A stretch of 64,000 nucleotides of DNA from the NCBI GenBank assembly GCA_001664505.1, contig CP011806.1, forward strand, positions 4,347,327 to 4,411,326, read 5' to 3'. Position 1 is the first letter of the stretch, and every line of letters begins with the position of its first letter. Source of the stretch: Acidobacteria bacterium Mor1 (lineage in GTDB: Bacteria > Acidobacteriota > Polarisedimenticolia > Polarisedimenticolales > Polarisedimenticolaceae). Below the pieces are notes generated by a model. The model was not told where the DNA came from and ran no database searches. It saw nothing but the letters and a program-made list of their open reading frames with translations. The position numbers were made by a program, and so were the translations under genes. Positions 10,301 to 17,890 of this stretch are shown in pieces.

Positions 10301-10646
10301 ACTCGCTCTGAGCGAAGTCCGAGCGCCGCGAACGGAACACGTTGTAGATCAGGTTTTCCGTGCCGCCCGGGTCCAGCGGCGGTTGCCAGCTCAGGCTTTG
10401 ACGGCTTACCTGGAGGCCTTCAACCAAACCGGGGGGAGCCTGAAGATTCGCATCGTCGTCGGCACAGTCGACGGCCGCGGCGAGGCCGTCCCCGTCGAAG
10501 TCGCCGGGTCCACCCTCGAGCCCGACGCAAACACCGGCGCCGGCCCAGGTGCCTGCCGCCAACGCCCACAGAAGGGCCGTGCAGCGCAGCGCGGCCCGGT
10601 TCGGCGCCGACGGATCGAGACACTGGTTCTTGAAGATGACGCCCAT
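4344..10646 (-). CDS. Secreted RHS/YD-repeat giant protein with C-terminal repeat array
   Basis: About 2100 residues. Start ATG 10646 follows GGAGGGGGAACC; longer in-frame starts lack such a site. Order: a hydrophobic export segment (LLWALAAGTWAGAG), an Asp-rich MopE-like motif (DFDGDGLAAAVDCADDD), an Fn3-like module containing TFFYLVESENSCG, a CDDQNACTLDSC motif, an Ig-like segment, a duplicated GPVRWMAPE, then a DUF6531-like entry (GEYTRTDIDLVIPGRG). A very long run of YD repeats follows (YDALGR, YDGADR, YDYDDFGLP) and closes with RLYRTGGGYFDPSAGRH, the usual RHS core end. RHS repeats build a hollow beta-cocoon that normally encloses a C-terminal toxin. Here the post-core tail is six copies of GGDYNSSRSNRTHTP spaced 41 residues apart and a basic end, with no recognisable toxin. 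No immunity-like gene follows; the next gene downstream encodes a sigma factor. Confidence 0.93.
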   Translation of the reverse strand: MGVIFKNQCLDPSAPNRAALRCTALLWALAAGTWAGAGVCVGLEGGPGDFDGDGLAAAVDCADDDANLQAPPGLVEGLQVSRQSLSWQPPLDPGGTENLIYNVFRSRRSDFAQSECVHTALDQPSTPNSDTPLPGETFFYLVESENSCGSNGTGFDSAGSPRAPVQCSCSVVCDDQNACTLDSCSAGSCTNTLIEPELAQAPAPATACDGGDAEFQVSASGNGPLSYQWFANGSPVGNNASRLTLSNLGPGDDGTLIEVEVTDGCTTSTSPPARLSVLANASSCDGGLDGQESPTGATRMVTRGGPVRWMAPEAIKERGHVGPVRWMAPESIRSRTYDSSNTGGVHGHSGEYTRTDIDLVIPGRGFDFVWSRTYRSREFVDTAQGHQWTHGYARRVEQDAVNPQDRLVHDGTMARRDRYSPSTLPDCWESPGLYRTLCQQPDGRYVLTFPDRHQWVFRPLDGTPGEGAIESQSDRNGNSMTFQYDAQGHLDTIVDTLGRSITVSYDAQRRIDAITDFIGRSVTYDYYGPSDLGGSDGDLRSATSPTVTGTPHGNDFPQGKTTTYTYTQGFSSGFLDHNLLTVTDPLGQTFVENVYGATQNPGDGRFDRIAYQIHLGEVLAYTYPILPPDPSLPQIASTTVVNDRSGNVSRYDFDGAAQLLRERHFTGRAPDPAAPSDTLQNQAVSPLRAGDPPSYDTTYAYNAGGMTTRIDLPNRSSTLLVYDEANADPLQRADLLQRTRSPGALGGDQATIQESWTYTTGFSQRRVPSLETLFESPARPATAVAAPFLDRFASTYTDGRGFVTSYTHDPNGNPTVLRRPTVVSGTLGGGQQVIEQVNVYNAFGQVTQVTTPAGRVDTFDYFTTGPEEGYLAQIVIDAPGTALSTSFGYDTAGNMTDLTDPRGNLSQHTYNELDQMVRSVSPSPQLHIRYFWQDRANRLIRVDQENKDESQTPRANAYLSRAYRYDELDRVVEDQIETAAGGECIQRTYAYDPNGNVARADSGESTNGNQPDNYVTRQYDERDLLFVETRASGSADQASVQLDYTANGELAAIRSGLEDPSGSHDTTWAYDGYDRPTQRTDAMGNVETYNYNANGKKTRLRVQGEALQGSGQGTTRLAEVSISYDEVDRPIQTDTDHFDIGTGQPILDGSGTIQVFYDADDRPLRVTDDRGNSTDMTYDGVRRLLSRADAGGNTLTFAYDDRSNLRQVTRTDLSDLGLANQVFTTTYTYDALNRHDGTTDNLGRQWTYGHDSQDLRTLTVDSLGNVTRTLYDGADRPLQTIHELTDDGTGSGNPSGTVIINYEWDDNDRLSSMTDGNGNITQYAYDALDRPTSTSYADGTSTSRVYDVHQRVTTLTDANGTVISYDHDDLDRVTGVQVVPAAGVGGTTTETYDYDGLSRLRVADDDDSSVTLDYDSMGNVLRETLSVAGGPGRTTESSFDGAGNELQRRYPSGRTIDYQYDALNRVNGMSEGNSLASFFYIGPDRVERISRANGTDSSYEHDALGRTTRTVHEAAGIPWLDLGTTWSPADTLEEFRDNLNAARFTRYSYDSLYRMTESERNDPGPLVETVTYVYDGAGNRTTVTGGSEDGTYTMDPAQPTPADRQCNQYTTTPRGSRTYDGKGATLSADDRTGIVYDYRDQMIEVTVPGRTFSYRYDALGRRIEASGGGTTRRYYWSGQTVIEEQDGQGIPQVSYVGGPDGLLQMREEVDLNGDQALDDLWYHVDFNESVRSLTDGTGAAVESYDYDDFGLPIGGPGSRGNVYLFGGMRWDADTRLYRTGGGYFDPSAGRHTSRQGSDTLGHSTTYGMSNPHPWVPKSRGRAEGGDYNSSRSNRTHTPLAAPGGGGEHDVIYVFGGTRGRAPGEGGDYNSSRSNRTHTPLAGPGGGSHRDVIYIFGGTRGRAPGEGGDYNSSRSNRTHTPNAAPGGGGGHDVIYIFGGTRGRAPAEGGDYNSSRSNRTHTPNAAPGGGGGHDVIYIFGGTEVRAPGEGGDYNSSRSNRTHTPAAGLGGGGGHDVIYIFGGTRGRAPAEGGDYNSSRSNRTHTPGNGTNSQDDGVIRDFVWTQVSGPGGVMGPGGGSTVPASDDGRTRNFRGHGGKKDKKR
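4518..5180 (-). repeat. Exact 123-bp tandem repeat array inside the RHS C-terminus
   Basis: The codons for GGDYNSSRSNRTHTP recur six times with invariant 123-bp spacing (the same codon begins at 4551, 4674, 4797, 4920, 5043 and 5166). Between them lies a Gly-rich stretch with HDVIYIFGG and TRGRAP. Copies differ mainly at third codon positions, for example AGC/AATAGA versus AGC/AACAGA, which suggests selection on the protein. Confidence 0.95.
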
Positions 10647-10676
10647 GGTTCCCCCTCCAATCATGGCGACAGCGTT

Positions 10677-10696
10677 CGATATGGGCCGGAATATCG
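10677..10696. repeat. Short inverted repeat in the RHS leader
   Basis: CGATAT and ATATCG arms around an 8-nt centre, between the putative RHS promoter and its start codon. A possible operator or leader hairpin; arms of only 6 bp make chance possible. Confidence 0.25.
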
Positions 10697-10720
10697 CGAT
10701 TTCCGTCCAGAACGCCCCTG

Positions 10721-10748
10721 AATATACGGTTCTGCGCTGAGGCTCCAA
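10721..10748 (-). promoter_or_regulatory. Putative sigma-70 promoter of the RHS gene
   Basis: On the minus strand TTGGAG (10743-10748) is followed after 16 nt by TATATT (10721-10726). The predicted leader to ATG 10646 is about 70 nt. This is the best-spaced -35/-10 pair seen in the window. Confidence 0.45.
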
Positions 10749-10831
10749 GGGGTTTTCTGGGGCGTTCACCGGCGTGATGGGCCCTGAGATTCCCCACGTA
10801 ACGACAGCCCTCCGTGGCCGACAAACCGGGC

Positions 10832-11416
10832 ATGAGTGAACCAAGACTGAATCTCGGCAACTTCAGACTTCAGCTCGATCCCGACATCGAGTCGGAGATT
10901 CGCCGGCTGCAGGGGGGCGTACCGAGCATCGTCCTGCGCAATCGGTTGATGAATCCGAGCTGGCGGTTGTTTCAGCCGAGCCAGATGGACTGGCTACAGA
11001 TGCCTCCGCCGACCGCCTCGACGCCGTCGGTACCCCGTGGTGCCGGCCCCGCGACGCCGCGTCCGGGCCAGGTCGGCGATCTGTTGGGGGCGGTCTGGAG
11101 ACTGCCGGCGGTTCAGCAGGCATCCTCGCGCCTGCTCGACGAGGTGCAGCGCCAGGCGCGACGGGGCTGGAACCGTTCGTCCCCCGGCGAGCGCGGGCTG
11201 ATCGTGACCCAGGCGATCCTGCTGGGCGGCGGCGCGTTGGCGGGCGTGATGAGCAACGACCCGGCGCGCACCTTCGTGCTGGACTTCATCGACGGGCGCG
11301 ATATCCCGGTGCCCGGTGTTTCCGGGCTCAGCGTGCAGCTCCGCCACGACCGAAGCGGACCGCGGCCGGACTACGGTGGCATGCTCAAGTTCGATCTGGG
11401 GCGCTACATCTTCTGA
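10832..11416 (+). CDS. Hypothetical protein, divergent from RHS gene
   Basis: A 194-residue protein that I do not recognise. It has no signal peptide. The N-terminal part is polar with an MPPPTASTPSVPRGAG linker, the middle has an amphipathic helix (QQASSRLLDEVQRQARRGW), and one hydrophobic segment (IVTQAILLGGGALAGVM) may be a membrane helix. The C-terminus is beta-rich and ends LKFDLGRYIF. ATG 10832 is chosen; a GTG at 10814 is in frame, and neither has a clear Shine-Dalgarno site. It is transcribed away from the RHS gene from a shared 185-bp intergenic region, so a link with RHS export or assembly is conceivable but unsupported by homology. Confidence 0.6.
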   Translation: MSEPRLNLGNFRLQLDPDIESEIRRLQGGVPSIVLRNRLMNPSWRLFQPSQMDWLQMPPPTASTPSVPRGAGPATPRPGQVGDLLGAVWRLPAVQQASSRLLDEVQRQARRGWNRSSPGERGLIVTQAILLGGGALAGVMSNDPARTFVLDFIDGRDIPVPGVSGLSVQLRHDRSGPRPDYGGMLKFDLGRYIF

Positions 11417-11471
11417 TCGCTCGCCACCGGTGATCGCGCACCAAGGCGGCACGGCGGGTTCTGACCGGGTC

Positions 11472-11477
11472 TACAAT
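11472..11477 (+). promoter_or_regulatory. Candidate -10 element, probably leaderless
   Basis: TACAAT ends 6 nt before the ATG at 11484, so the transcript would start at the start codon. No Shine-Dalgarno site is present in between. Confidence 0.4.
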
Positions 11478-11483
11478 CCGCGG

Positions 11484-12518
11484 ATGACCTCCGAACGGAA
11501 CGTCTGGAAGATCGACAAGGCCGGCCGGCTCGATCGACTGCAACCGGTCCGAGAAGATGTCGGCCCGCTCCCTTCCGGCGAGGTGCGGGTGCGGGTCCAC
11601 GCCGTAGGTCTCAACTTCGCCGATGTGTTCGCGCTGGCCGGACTGTACTCGGCAACGCCCGAGGGGGCGTTCGTTCCAGGGCTCGAAGTCTGCGGCGAAG
11701 TCGTCGAGATCGGAGCAGCGGTCGCCGAGGGGCTCCGTGTCGGCGACCGGGTCATGGGCGTCACCCGGTTCGGCGGCTACGTCGATCAGCTCGACCTGCC
11801 CCCGTCCCGGCTGCGCCGGCTCCCTGAAGGTTGGAGTTGGGAACAGGGTGCGGCGTTTCCGGTCCAGACACTGACCGCCTGGTACGGGCTCGAGACTCTC
11901 GGTGCGCTGCAGCCGGGCCAGCGGGTGCTGGTCCATAGCGCCGCCGGCGGCGTCGGGCTTCAGGCGCTGGCGATCTGCCGCAAGCTGGGAGCGGATTCGA
12001 TCGGTACGGTCGGTTCGGAATCCAAGCGCGAGTTCCTTCGCGATCGCGGGCACGATCGGGTCATCGTCCGTGGGCGCGATTTCCCCGAACAGCTGCGACG
12101 CACCCTCGGCGACGAGCCGCTGCATCTGGTGCTCGATGCGGTCGGCGGCGCAGTGCAGAGAGCCTCCCTCGAAGCGCTCGCGCCCACCGGCCGACTGATC
12201 GTCGTCGGCGCGGCCGAGTTCGCGCCGGGGCGTCGACGGCCTCGCTACCTGTCCTCCCTTTGGAGGTACCTGCGTCGCCCGCGCTACGACCCGCTGGAGC
12301 TGATTCCGGCCAACCGTTCGGTCATGGCGTTCAACCTGATCTGGTTGTGGGAGGACGAGCCGCTGCTCATCCGCCTGGCCGGCGAGATCGAGGCCCTCGG
12401 TCTCGATGCACCCCATGTCGGCAAGGTCTACCCGTTCGGCGAGGCGCCGGCTGCACTCGAGCACCTGCGCAGCGGCAGGTCGGTAGGCAAGGTGGTACTG
12501 AGCGTGCAGGGAGCGTGA
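11484..12518 (+). CDS. NAD(P)H:quinone oxidoreductase-like zinc-less MDR protein
   Basis: A 344-residue cytoplasmic medium-chain dehydrogenase/reductase of the quinone oxidoreductase type. The N-terminal GroES-like domain has VRVHAVGLNFADVFALAGLY and PGLEVCGEVVEIG. The Rossmann domain carries the nucleotide motif VHSAAGGVGLQALAI, and the substrate side has LVLDAVGGAVQRASLEAL. The C-terminus (GKVYPFGEAPAALEHLRSG, then GKVVL) is typical of the family. Zinc ligands of alcohol dehydrogenases are not evident, as expected for this subgroup, which reduces quinones or enones with NADPH. The start is set by the domain alignment and by TACAAT just upstream. It is a single gene; the next start is 147 bp away. 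Confidence 0.88.
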   Translation: MTSERNVWKIDKAGRLDRLQPVREDVGPLPSGEVRVRVHAVGLNFADVFALAGLYSATPEGAFVPGLEVCGEVVEIGAAVAEGLRVGDRVMGVTRFGGYVDQLDLPPSRLRRLPEGWSWEQGAAFPVQTLTAWYGLETLGALQPGQRVLVHSAAGGVGLQALAICRKLGADSIGTVGSESKREFLRDRGHDRVIVRGRDFPEQLRRTLGDEPLHLVLDAVGGAVQRASLEALAPTGRLIVVGAAEFAPGRRRPRYLSSLWRYLRRPRYDPLELIPANRSVMAFNLIWLWEDEPLLIRLAGEIEALGLDAPHVGKVYPFGEAPAALEHLRSGRSVGKVVLSVQGA

Positions 12519-12627
12519 GTCTTCAGTGCGCGGCGTAGGCCCGAGTGCATGGATGTCTCCGACCGAGGGGAGCCGGTCAACTCGAAAGGGGGGGAGAAAC
12601 TGCGTCATCCTGTTACATCCAACGGTA

Positions 12628-12649
12628 TGATTGGAGGAACTGCCAATCA
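12628..12649 (+). promoter_or_regulatory. Leader hairpin before the S9 peptidase gene
   Basis: TGATTGG and CCAATCA pair perfectly (7 bp) around an 8-nt loop and end 16 nt before ATG 12666; the GGGGAGA ribosome site lies between hairpin and start. It may be a mRNA-stability or regulatory element. Confidence 0.35.
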
Positions 12650-12665
12650 GCAACCGGGGAGACCG

Positions 12666-14672
12666 ATGTTGGCCAAACTCGTCCGTCCGCTCTTGGCGGC
12701 GTTCCTCGTGCTCGCCGTCCTCGCGGGTGCCTCCCCTGCGGCCGCGTCCGGCAAGCAGCTTCCGGTCGAGGCCTTCGGCGATCTGCCGTTCGTCTCCGAT
12801 ATCCAGCTCTCGCCCGACGGCAAGAACCTCGCGATCCTGCAGCGCTACGAGGACCGGATCGTGGTGCGGTTCCAGACCTTGGGCGGAAAGCCGCTGTTCA
12901 CCTACTACCCCGAGGATTCGACGGTGCGGGCGGTGGAGTGGCTGACCCCGGACTGGGCGCTGATTACCGTTGATTTCGAGCAGATCAGCCGAGCCTACCG
13001 GGGTGCGGTCAAGATGAGTCGGCTGATCGCCGTATCTCCCGACGGAAAGAAGCGGAACATGTTGATGCGTGGGTTCGCCGGCAAGACCGTCCGGGAGTTG
13101 GGCGCGCGGTTGCCCCAGTCCACGCGGTTGCTTTCGCCGTCCGTTATCGGTGAGAAATACGTGCTCACCAGCGCCTGGATCGGCTACAGCTCCGTCTTCA
13201 AGGTATCCCTGCTGGACGGTCTCGCCGAGCTGGAGCGCATGGGGGAAGTGCGGGCGGCCGGCAGAGAGCTCAGGCACTTCACCACCGGGTGGATGGTCAA
13301 CCATGATCACTCATCCTGGCTGCGCTGGAATCAGGACAACCGTACCGAGCCTCCGGTCAACGTGGTGCAGGCAAAAGCGGGCAAGGAGGACTGGGTCGAG
13401 ATCGATCGGTATCCGGTCGGCGGCACCCCGAAGCTGAGCCCGCAGGGCTTCGGCGAGCGGCCCGGCCTGCTTTACGTGATTGCGAGGAGTCCGGGCGGGA
13501 CGTCGGCACTCTACGAGTACGATATCCGCCAACGAAAGCTCGGGAAGAAGGTCTTCCAGCATCCGAATCACGATCTGGAGCGTGCCGAGATCGACCCCCG
13601 CAACGGCAAGCTGATCGGCGTTCACTATCACGACGACGAGCCCCGGCAACAGATCATCGACGCGGAGCAGGGTGAGCTGCAGGCGACGATCGACGCCTAC
13701 TTCAAGAGCACCAGCGTCAATCGCATCCGGTCACGTAGCGCCGACGGTCAGAGCGTCATCATCTCGGCCAGCGGGCCGAACACGCCGGCGAGTTTTCATC
13801 TGTTCAACCAGAGCACGATGCAGATGAGTCGGCTAGGCGCGGCCTATCCCGATCTGGGTGTGGCCATGGGAGAGGTCCGGCCCGTTGCCTACTCCGCTCG
13901 CGACGGTCTGGAGATCCGCGGTTATCTGACCACTCCGGCCGGTGTCGAGCCGAAGAAGCTGCCCACGGTGATCCTGCCCCACGGTGGCCCGCAATCTCGC
14001 GACGTGATGGTCTTCGACTGGATGGCGCAGTTCCTGGCGAATCGCGGCTACGCGGTGCTGCAGCCCAACTTCCGTGGTTCCACCGGGCGCGGTGAGGCCT
14101 TCCGCGTTGCCGGATACGGGGAGTGGGGCGGCAAGATGCAGGATGACGTCACCGACGGAACCCGCTACCTGATCGAGCAGGGGATTGCCGACCCGGAACG
14201 GATCTGCATCATGGGTGCCTCCTACGGCGGGTACGCGGCCCTGATGGGCGTCGCCAAGGAGCCGGATCTCTACGCCTGCGCGATCTCGATCAACGGCGTC
14301 GCCGACATCTACGAGATGATGCGGGAGAGCCGGAGGTCCACGGCGATTCAGTTCTGGGAGCGCTCCATCGGAGCGGACAAGGAGATGCAGAAGGCCAACT
14401 CCCCGGCGCGCCTGGTCGCGAAGATCAAGTCGCCTATTCTCCTGATCCACGGGGAGAAAGACCACGTGGTCGAGTTCGACCAGGCCCGCCTGATGCGCAA
14501 GGCGATGAAACGCGTCGGGAAGCCGCTGGAGTTCGTCAAGCTGGACGGCGACGATCACTTCCTGAGTACCGGCCCGACCCGGATCGCGGCGATGAAGGCG
14601 GTTGACTCGTTCCTGAAGATCCACCTGGCGCCCGGGGCGAAGGCGCCGCCTGCAGAAACGTCCGGGCACTAG
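12666..14672 (+). CDS. Secreted S9-family prolyl oligopeptidase-like peptidase
   Basis: A 668-residue exported serine peptidase. The signal peptide is LLAAFLVLAVLAGASPAAAS. An N-terminal beta-propeller begins with LPFVSDIQLSPDGKNLAIL, and the alpha/beta-hydrolase domain covers roughly residues 405-655. Triad: nucleophile S519 in GASYGG, D599 in HGEKDHVV and H631 in GDDHFLS; HGGPQSRD supplies the oxyanion region. Such enzymes (dipeptidyl-peptidase or acylaminoacyl-peptidase type) cut short peptides in the periplasm or outside, with the propeller gating access. ATG 12666 was chosen because GGGGAGA precedes it and the signal peptide begins there. The gene converges on the kinase gene with 7 bp between stops. 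All catalytic residues are present. Confidence 0.92.
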   Translation: MLAKLVRPLLAAFLVLAVLAGASPAAASGKQLPVEAFGDLPFVSDIQLSPDGKNLAILQRYEDRIVVRFQTLGGKPLFTYYPEDSTVRAVEWLTPDWALITVDFEQISRAYRGAVKMSRLIAVSPDGKKRNMLMRGFAGKTVRELGARLPQSTRLLSPSVIGEKYVLTSAWIGYSSVFKVSLLDGLAELERMGEVRAAGRELRHFTTGWMVNHDHSSWLRWNQDNRTEPPVNVVQAKAGKEDWVEIDRYPVGGTPKLSPQGFGERPGLLYVIARSPGGTSALYEYDIRQRKLGKKVFQHPNHDLERAEIDPRNGKLIGVHYHDDEPRQQIIDAEQGELQATIDAYFKSTSVNRIRSRSADGQSVIISASGPNTPASFHLFNQSTMQMSRLGAAYPDLGVAMGEVRPVAYSARDGLEIRGYLTTPAGVEPKKLPTVILPHGGPQSRDVMVFDWMAQFLANRGYAVLQPNFRGSTGRGEAFRVAGYGEWGGKMQDDVTDGTRYLIEQGIADPERICIMGASYGGYAALMGVAKEPDLYACAISINGVADIYEMMRESRRSTAIQFWERSIGADKEMQKANSPARLVAKIKSPILLIHGEKDHVVEFDQARLMRKAMKRVGKPLEFVKLDGDDHFLSTGPTRIAAMKAVDSFLKIHLAPGAKAPPAETSGH

Positions 14673-14679
14673 CTGAAGC

Positions 14680-17600
14680 CTAGCTGCCCTTGGCTCTCCA
14701 CTCCGCTGCTCTGGCGTCGAAGCCCGCTCCGGGCTCCAGCCCGTGCCGAATTTCCAGTACCCGTGCCAACTCGTCGGCTACAGCCCGCGCCTTGTCACTC
14801 TCCGGGCCGCGGGTCGCCGCGTAGCCGGCGTGGGTCAACTCCAACTCCGTGACGCACTCGTCGTACCGTTCGGCTTTGGCCAGGAGCGCACCGTAGCGTT
14901 CGCGAATCAAGGCGATCACGTAGCTGCCCAGTACCTCGTGGGGGCCGTCCAGGCAGCGGCGCAGATGGGTCTCCGCCTCTTCCAGTTCGCCCAGATCGAT
15001 CAACGTGCCGGCCAGGGTGAACGCCGCGCCGAAGGTGTTCCGGGAGTCCACGCCGTCGACGGCCTCGCGAACCTCGAGCGCCTTGCGGAGCACCTCGACG
15101 GAGGCGGCCAGATCCCCGCGGCGGCGATAGATCCGGCCGAGCCGTTCGTAGCAAGCCGCCACGCTCGGGTGTTCCTCCAGGCCTAGCTCGAGATACATCG
15201 CCAGGGCCGCCTGGAACTCGACCTCGGCCGGCACGTCATCACCAGCCTGTTCGTACATCGCGCCGATATTCCAGCGGGTCGTGGCGATCTCGATGTGGGC
15301 CTCTCCGTAGAGCGTCTTCTGAATCTCGAGGCTCTCTCGGAAATACTCGGCGGCTTGCTTGGTTCGGTTGCCGGACACGTAGCACTTGGCGATCCCCTGA
15401 AGCGAGTTCGCCACGTTCTGGTGCTCTCGGCCGTACAGCAACGTGTACATGTCAGCGGCCTGGCGATACCGGGCGATGCCCTCGTCGAACCGACGTTGGT
15501 CCCGCAGGAGTTCGCCCAGTTCATGAAGCGTGCCGGCCACCGGGCCGCTGGGGTCGCCGTGGATGTGCCGCCGCATGTCCAAGGCTTCCTCGAGCATGCC
15601 GGCCGACTCCGATGCCCGGGCGTCGTCATAGCGTACGAGCTGCCCCAGAGAGGTCAGACAGGAGGCGGTCTCCTGATGGCCATCGGGGTAGAGCGATCGG
15701 CTGCGGGCCAGTGAGTCTTCGAGCAACGCGATCGCCTCGTCCCGCTGCCCCATGGCGTTCTTGAGCAACCCCAGGTTGTGCAGATCGGTGGAGACGTAGG
15801 GGTGTGAGTCGCCGAGCTCCGAGCGGTGCAGCTCGATCGCATCTCGATACAGGGCTTCGGCCTCGTCGTACTGGCCCAGGGTCTGTTTGAGATTGGCAAG
15901 GCTGTTGAGGCCGACCCCGATCTCCTCGACGTGTTCGTTGCCGAGCCGCTTGAGCATCGCCAACCCCTCGGTCAGCGGTGGCTCTGCTTCGTCGTAGCTC
16001 CCCTCTCGCACCAGTGCGTTGCCCAGGGCGAGCGATGCTGTGGCGGTCGCCAGGTCGTCGCCTTCTGCCAGGCCGTTCCATAGCGCCAGCGCCTCGCGTA
16101 GCATTTCGATCGCTTCCTCGTGTCGATTCTGCTGGCTCCGCAGTTGGCCGAGGTTCTTGAGCTCGGTCGCGAGGTCTGCCGGAGCACTCTCCTCTGCCGA
16201 GCGTCGCAGTTCCAGCGCCCGGAGGAAGTGGGTTTCCGCCGCGTCGAAGTCCTGAAGGTCGAGGTAGGTGGTTCCGAGCCGTCGCCGGATCCCGGCCTCG
16301 ACTTCCGGGTTGTCGGCGAGCTCCTCGCCGATTCGTTCGTCGGTCCGTGCGAGGATGTCCCGCAGCAGGGTCGTGTCCGCACCCTGGGCCACCCTGGCGC
16401 TGACGCCTCCCAGCATGTCCGAGAGGAAGCCGGCGGTCTGGATCGCCTTGTCCCGCTCGGTTTCCGCTTGCGCCAGCGCGTTGACGGCGCGGCCTTCGGC
16501 TCGAGTGGCCCGCACCAGGCCGACGCTGGTCCCGACCGTTCCGGCCACGAGCGCTGCGAGCAGCGCCCCCGCCGCGATCACGCCCGCACGGTTGCGGCGC
16601 ACGAACTTGCTCGTCCGGTAGGCGGCGCTCGGAGGCGTGGCCAAGACCGGCTCGTCATCGAGATGGCGCTGGATATCCTCGGCGAAACCGCTGGCGGTTT
16701 CGTAGCGCCGCCCCCGGTCCTTCTCCAGCGCTTTCATCACGATCCAGTCCAGGTCGCCGCGCAGCACCGAGCCGAGCTCGCCGGGCTCGAGGCTGCGGCT
16801 CTCGGCGACACTCGGCAGTGAGTCGCCGATCGTACTCAAGCGGGTGCTGGGACGTGGCGGGTCCACCTCGCGGATCACCCGCTGGATCTCGGCAAACCCG
16901 GCCTGTTGCAGCTCACGCAGGCTGAACGGAGTTTCTCCGGTAAGCGCCTGGTAGAGCATCACCCCCAGGGAGTAGACGTCGCTCCGGGTATCGATGTCGA
17001 TCGCCTCCTGGCCGGTCTGCTCGGGGGACATGTATTCCGGCGTCCCGATGGCGTGCCCGTGCTGGGTGAAGAGGGTCTCCTCGGTCAGCCGGGTTTCCAT
17101 CGCCTTGGCGATCCCGAAGTCGATGACCTTCGGCATGGCCTTGCCGTCCACCTCGGCCACCAGAACGTTCGACGGTTTGATGTCCCGGTGAATGATCCCT
17201 TTCTGGTGCGCATGCTGGATTGCGTGGCAGACCTGCTGGAACAGTTCGAGCCGCCCGCGCACGTCCAGGCGGTTCTCGTCGCAGTACGCCGTGAAGGGCT
17301 TACCCTCGACGTACTCCATGACGATGTAGGGACGGCCGCTTTCGGTGGACCCGGCGTCGAATACCTTGGCGATGCCAGGGTGGTCCATCACCGCCAGCGC
17401 CTGGCGTTCGGCCTCGAAGCGGGTGACCACCTGCTTGGTGTCCATCCCGAGCTTGATCACCTTGAACGCGACCTGGCGCCGCACCGGTTCATGCTGCTGG
17501 GCCAACCAGACCGAGCCGAAGCCGCCCTGTCCGAGTTCACGGATCAACTCGTAGGGGCCGATCTGCTGACCCGCCTGCTCCGACGCTGCACCGCCGACAT

Positions 17601-17787
17601 CGAACACCGGCGCCGCTGCGCTGCCCAGGGTCGCGGTATCGGAAGGTCCGATCACCGTGGCCAGCAGGGACTCGACTCGTGAGCGCAACTCCCGGTCGCC
17701 CCCGCAGGCCTCGTCGAGATAGGCGCTACGCTGGTCCTCGGGCAGGCCCGTGGCGTGCCGAGCGATTGACTCTTCGTTCCTGGACAT
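14680..17787 (-). CDS. Membrane Ser/Thr protein kinase with TPR tail
   Basis: A 1035-residue paralogue of the kinase at 3-2501. An N-terminal helical segment (RSAYLDEACGGDRELRSRV) typical of these kinases precedes the kinase domain near 77-350: glycine loop GQGGFG, ATP lysine K109, HRDIKPSN with catalytic D202, DFG at 223-225 and GTPEYMSPEQ. A transmembrane helix (AGVIAAGALLAALVAGTVG) follows, then about a dozen TPRs to the C-terminus. In this family TPRs are thought to bind peptides or partner proteins and modulate the kinase; the ligand is unknown. The start codon is preceded by GAGGGG. All catalytic residues are present, so it should be active. Single gene, convergent with the S9 peptidase. 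Confidence 0.95.
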   Translation of the reverse strand: MSRNEESIARHATGLPEDQRSAYLDEACGGDRELRSRVESLLATVIGPSDTATLGSAAAPVFDVGGAASEQAGQQIGPYELIRELGQGGFGSVWLAQQHEPVRRQVAFKVIKLGMDTKQVVTRFEAERQALAVMDHPGIAKVFDAGSTESGRPYIVMEYVEGKPFTAYCDENRLDVRGRLELFQQVCHAIQHAHQKGIIHRDIKPSNVLVAEVDGKAMPKVIDFGIAKAMETRLTEETLFTQHGHAIGTPEYMSPEQTGQEAIDIDTRSDVYSLGVMLYQALTGETPFSLRELQQAGFAEIQRVIREVDPPRPSTRLSTIGDSLPSVAESRSLEPGELGSVLRGDLDWIVMKALEKDRGRRYETASGFAEDIQRHLDDEPVLATPPSAAYRTSKFVRRNRAGVIAAGALLAALVAGTVGTSVGLVRATRAEGRAVNALAQAETERDKAIQTAGFLSDMLGGVSARVAQGADTTLLRDILARTDERIGEELADNPEVEAGIRRRLGTTYLDLQDFDAAETHFLRALELRRSAEESAPADLATELKNLGQLRSQQNRHEEAIEMLREALALWNGLAEGDDLATATASLALGNALVREGSYDEAEPPLTEGLAMLKRLGNEHVEEIGVGLNSLANLKQTLGQYDEAEALYRDAIELHRSELGDSHPYVSTDLHNLGLLKNAMGQRDEAIALLEDSLARSRSLYPDGHQETASCLTSLGQLVRYDDARASESAGMLEEALDMRRHIHGDPSGPVAGTLHELGELLRDQRRFDEGIARYRQAADMYTLLYGREHQNVANSLQGIAKCYVSGNRTKQAAEYFRESLEIQKTLYGEAHIEIATTRWNIGAMYEQAGDDVPAEVEFQAALAMYLELGLEEHPSVAACYERLGRIYRRRGDLAASVEVLRKALEVREAVDGVDSRNTFGAAFTLAGTLIDLGELEEAETHLRRCLDGPHEVLGSYVIALIRERYGALLAKAERYDECVTELELTHAGYAATRGPESDKARAVADELARVLEIRHGLEPGAGFDARAAEWRAKGS

Positions 17788-17890
17788 GTGGCCACCCCTC
17801 TTCCGGCTCGGTGGTGGACCCCGGGCCGGAGCAGGGGAGTATGCCGCGAAACGGTGCGGGAAAGCGAGATTTGAGGTTCAGGGAGCCTGT

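Noticed and set aside
11385..13310. Open frame of 641 codons on the minus strand
   Set aside because: Spans two plus-strand genes with clear domains and their intergenic gap; no motif of its own.
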